From positions 48,390 to 112,389 of the forward strand of contig CAZMGY010000011.1 in assembly GCA_964565945.1 (NCBI GenBank): DNA of 64,000 nucleotides. The letters run 5' to 3'. The notes below the pieces were generated by a model. It saw only the letters and a list, made by a program, of their open reading frames with translations, ran no database searches and was not told the DNA's origin. How positions within the stretch are numbered: position 1 is the stretch's first letter; every line of letters starts with the position of its first letter. This DNA is from CAZMGY01 sp964565945 [NCBI: uncultured bacterium] (GTDB lineage Bacteria > GCA-001730085). The position numbers and the translations under genes were made by a program. Positions 61,694 through 64,000 of the stretch are shown piece after piece.

Positions 61694-62434
61694 ATGCCTC
61701 GTTATCATTTAGGTCTAGAGTTTTGTGGTACACGGTTTTCAGGCTGGCTTAAGCAGCCAGATGTGCGTACGGTTGAAGGAGTTTTGACTAAAACTTTGGA
61801 GATGCTGCTGGAACAACCGATTAACCTGATGGGCTGTAGTCGTACTGATGCGGGTGTGCATGCGGCTGAGTATCATGTTCATTTGGATGTCGAGGATATA
61901 CGTATTCCTTTGCAACGTTTTGCTCGTACCATCAATGCGATGTTGCCGCAAGATATGGCGGTGAGGTTTATTAATGAAGCTCCCAAAGGTTTTCATGCGG
62001 TGGCCTGCGCGACGCATAAAATCTATCACTATACCGTACGCAACCGACCTTTACGGGGAGGGTTGGATAGCGGTACTTGCTGGCATGTCTCGTTTGACCT
62101 TGATTGGGATCGGATTCAAAAAGTATCTCTTGACTTGGTGGGGGAGCATAACTTCAAAAGTTTTTGTTCGGAGCCCGAAAGGGTCAAGCAGCATATCCGT
62201 CGCGTGATGTCTTTGCAATGGTTTGAGCACGATGTTTATTGGGTCATGGAGGTGACCGCCAATGGCTTTTTGTACAACATGGTTCGCATTATGGTAGGTA
62301 CGCTGATCGATATCGGACGTGGTCAAATTTCTGCTAATGCCATTCCAGCGATGTTGGCTGCCCAAGATCGCCGTCAGGCAGGTCCTACAGCTCCCGCCCG
62401 AGGTCTTTGCTTATGCCAGACTTTTTATGAGTAA
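61694..62434 (+). CDS. truA: tRNA pseudouridine(38-40) synthase
   Basis: Forms pseudouridine at positions 38-40 of the anticodon arm. The 246-residue product begins RYHLGLEFCGTRFSGWLKQP, has the catalytic Asp in GCSRTDAGVHAAEYHVH near residue 52, FHAVACATHKIYHYTVRN near 97, FLYNMVRIMVGTLIDIGRGQ near 196 and DRRQAGPTAPARGLCL near 222. It is the last gene of leuB-asd-truA. Confidence 0.96.
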   Translation: MPRYHLGLEFCGTRFSGWLKQPDVRTVEGVLTKTLEMLLEQPINLMGCSRTDAGVHAAEYHVHLDVEDIRIPLQRFARTINAMLPQDMAVRFINEAPKGFHAVACATHKIYHYTVRNRPLRGGLDSGTCWHVSFDLDWDRIQKVSLDLVGEHNFKSFCSEPERVKQHIRRVMSLQWFEHDVYWVMEVTANGFLYNMVRIMVGTLIDIGRGQISANAIPAMLAAQDRRQAGPTAPARGLCLCQTFYE

Positions 62435-62465
62435 TGACAAGAAATTAAATGGATTTTGATATTTG

Positions 62466-62744
62466 ATATATGGAATTCGAAAAGATAAATTTTACACTCA
62501 AGTCAATACACTGGTTGGTTGGCATCAAATGGAAGATATTAATTTGGAGAAGAGCTTTTGGGATATTTTTAAAGATATGGGCGATCCCTAAGATCTTATT
62601 GATGTTTTTAAGGTATTGCATCAAAAAATGCGCGCTGGAACTGGTTAGGATAAAAATTTGCGTCAAAATTTGAAGGATACTTTAAGGAATACACTCCATT
62701 TGGAGAAAGCTTATAAAAAATTGTTGGGAGTGCCGAGGTTCTGA
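62466..62744 (+). pseudogene. unidentified degenerate gene with two in-frame stops
   Basis: In one frame, 92 codons read like a real helical protein: YTQVNTLVGWHQMEDINLEK, then SFWDIFKDMGDP, TAA (62589), DLIDVFKVLHQKMRAGTG, TAG (62646), DKNLRQNLKDTLRNTLHLEK, then AYKKLLGVPRF and TGA (62742). Other frames do not give comparable strings. The two internal stops and absence of a start suggest the 3' part of a decayed gene. I do not recognise the family. Confidence 0.45.
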
Positions 62745-62804
62745 AGTAGATTTTTCCTCCTTTGCTTATTAGCAGCAATTCTTCCAAGCCTTAGATTAAA
62801 TTTA

Positions 62805-62832
62805 TTGATTAAATGAATTTCATTGATACAAT
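62805..62832 (+). promoter_or_regulatory. candidate promoter for the secreted protein at the window end
   Basis: TTGATT (62805-62810) and TACAAT (62827-62832) with a 16-base spacer; the GTG start is about 42 bases after the expected transcript start, with AAAAGGA at about 62864-62870. Confidence 0.45.
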
Positions 62833-62880
62833 ACATTATAAGAATAGTCTCTTATGAAATACATGAAAAGGAATGGTGTC

Positions 62881-64000
62881 GTGAAGCGTTATTTGAATCT
62901 TGGAATCATCAATCTTTGTGTAAGTCTTTATGCAACCGTTAATCTTATGGCCTTGGCCACCCATTCACAAATAGCGGAGTTACCTTTATCTTCGCGGCAA
63001 TTACAAAAATCTGAGTCTGAGCTTGTAAGCGAATTAGAATTCATGTCGCTCGATAGTAAATGGACGGCGACAGTTCGGGCCTATAAGATGAGAACTCCTT
63101 TGGATAACTGTCACATTCGTATTTATGAAGGGGACTCTTTGGTTGCCGAGGTGATTCATCCAATGCTCCGTTCTTTTGGAGCGATTGACATCCATATGAC
63201 TAAGAATCGTGTTGTGGAGTTCAGGATGTTTAAAGATCATTATAAGGAGGAGGCACGTGCCAAATGGGATCAGTTAGTGACGCGAGGTGTTTTGGAGGAG
63301 AGTACAGACGATGGGGTTTGGGCGAATGTGGTGTCTCCTGGAAAACTTAAAAGTCTTCAGATGACAGATGAAGATAGAGAAATTTTAGCTTACTTTTTTA
63401 CAGATGAGAAGGTGACTTATACGCATGATGATGCTTCGAAAGAAGTTTGGAAAGAGTTCTTTGGGGGCTTAGCAAAAGAGCTATATAAAAAACCCCTGGA
63501 AGAGGCGCTGGTGTTTTGGAACAGTTTACTACCGATCTGGGAAAAATATGACTTGTTGGATAACTTGCGTGCCAAATTGGAAGAAGAAATTTATTACATA
63601 TTCACAACCAAAATTTATGCGGTGACGGATGCAGAGGGCTTGGGTTCTATTGATTGGCAGGGGTCTTCGGGTGAATTGGTGCATGTGATCCACCACAAGT
63701 TTAGTCCTGTGGTGGCCGACTTACCGACTGTTTACCAAGATCCTTTTTTGAAAGTGTACGAGCATAAGGATATTGAAGCAGCGAAGGTTTTGGTTGATGC
63801 AAAAGGGGTTAAGCATGTATTTATCCCCAAAGGCAAGCTTGGGGAAATCGCTAGGATGGAACTGAATCTCTCTAAGCGGGAATTTGAAAAAATCACTCAG
63901 TACATCACTTTTCAACTTGAACAACGAGAGTTGGAAAAGGGAAAAGCCAGGATGGATCAAGGTTCTTCCAAAAAATCAAGAATATTTCCGTTTTTTAGTC
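62881..64000 (+). CDS. unidentified exported protein, 3' end beyond the window
   Basis: An open frame of at least 373 codons from GTG 62881 to the last base, still open. Residues 1-26 look like a signal peptide (KRYLNLGIINLCVSLYATVN, then LMALATHS). The mature part is charged and helical with no membrane segment: LVAEVIHPMLRSFGAIDIHM near residue 84, LVFWNSLLPIWEKYDLLDNL near 210, YAVTDAEGLGSIDWQGSSGEL near 243 and a Lys/Gln-rich end (QLEQRELEKGKARMDQGSSKK near 345). I recognise no family. Predicted to be periplasmic or secreted. AAAAGGA precedes the GTG; an ATG at 62873 reads only two codons before a stop. Confidence 0.7.
   Translation, partial: MKRYLNLGIINLCVSLYATVNLMALATHSQIAELPLSSRQLQKSESELVSELEFMSLDSKWTATVRAYKMRTPLDNCHIRIYEGDSLVAEVIHPMLRSFGAIDIHMTKNRVVEFRMFKDHYKEEARAKWDQLVTRGVLEESTDDGVWANVVSPGKLKSLQMTDEDREILAYFFTDEKVTYTHDDASKEVWKEFFGGLAKELYKKPLEEALVFWNSLLPIWEKYDLLDNLRAKLEEEIYYIFTTKIYAVTDAEGLGSIDWQGSSGELVHVIHHKFSPVVADLPTVYQDPFLKVYEHKDIEAAKVLVDAKGVKHVFIPKGKLGEIARMELNLSKREFEKITQYITFQLEQRELEKGKARMDQGSSKKSRIFPFFS

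Noticed and set aside
1-64000. CRISPR array, prophage, toxin-antitoxin pair, or defence island
   Set aside because: No regularly spaced direct repeats, phage structural genes, or adjacent small toxin/antitoxin gene pairs were seen; accessory content is limited to the remnants listed.

Overview
The window is a stretch of a bacterial chromosome, moderately AT-rich by eye, carrying almost entirely single-copy housekeeping genes packed into operons with many 1 to 4 base stop/start overlaps. The cell is Gram-negative: there are genes for heptose and Kdo synthesis (hldD, kdsA, kdsD), an LPS exporter (an LptC/LptA-like protein and lptB), peptidoglycan synthesis (murC) and a system II cytochrome c maturation protein (a ResB-CcsA fusion). 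RNase Y with YmdB, a DUF1015 protein, a short PheT, HPr kinase with a regulatory PTS, and a large CcsBA preceded by a small secreted protein of a kind I associate with Verrucomicrobia/Lentisphaerae relatives together suggest a member of, or near, the PVC superphylum or Omnitrophota. That placement is an inference from gene content and order, not from a tree.

Layout. 0.1-1.5 kb: rpsP-trmD-rplS, lacking rimM. 1.7-3.6 kb: LemA and two TPM-domain proteins. 3.6-9.9 kb: cysQ (minus strand), a secreted protein, ccsBA, metF, hldD. 9.9-11.9 kb (minus strand): a divergent DnaA-like protein and mazG. 12-16 kb: trpE-trpG-trpD-trpC, then a wrecked alkylguanine-DNA alkyltransferase gene. 16-20.3 kb: ilvD, an rRNA methyltransferase, an active dihydroorotase, tRNA-Cys and tRNA-Leu. 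20.4-28.9 kb: DUF1015, a 25-codon ORF coupled to rny, ymdB, xseA, xseB, ispA, dxs. 28.9-39.3 kb: PilZ, kdsA, kdsD, lptC/A, lptB, hpf, ptsN, hprK, ptsH, ptsI, a sugar nucleotidyltransferase, metK and the RNase P RNA.

39.3-40.5 kb is a decayed IS1380-type element. 40.7-49.5 kb: a ROK-family regulator, murC, yjbQ, yraN, a frameshifted 2-oxoglutarate/Fe(II) oxygenase gene, a glycosyltransferase, a Nif3-like protein and leuS. 49.6-57.3 kb: pheS-pheT, pyrB with a catalytically dead PyrC partner, ffh, smpB. 57.3-57.9 kb holds the C-terminal fragment of an HSP90-like ATPase. 58-62.4 kb: rplM-rpsI, an FmdB zinc ribbon, an ArgA-like acetyltransferase, leuB, asd, truA. The window ends in an unidentified secreted-protein gene that runs off the edge.

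No defence island, CRISPR array, prophage or biosynthetic cluster is visible. The unusual signals are: (i) a family of about 28-bp palindromic repeats with the core CGACTTGA, six copies, one apparently inserted in frame inside leuS; (ii) a DnaA paralogue lacking the N-terminal domains and with a rewritten DNA-binding signature; (iii) a PyrB/pseudo-PyrC pair; (iv) a PheT lacking its tRNA-binding OB domain; (v) five gene ruins (alkyltransferase, transposase, oxygenase, HSP90-like ATPase, and an unidentified one at 62.5 kb), which suggest ongoing reductive decay. All identifications were made by reading the sequence without any database search.
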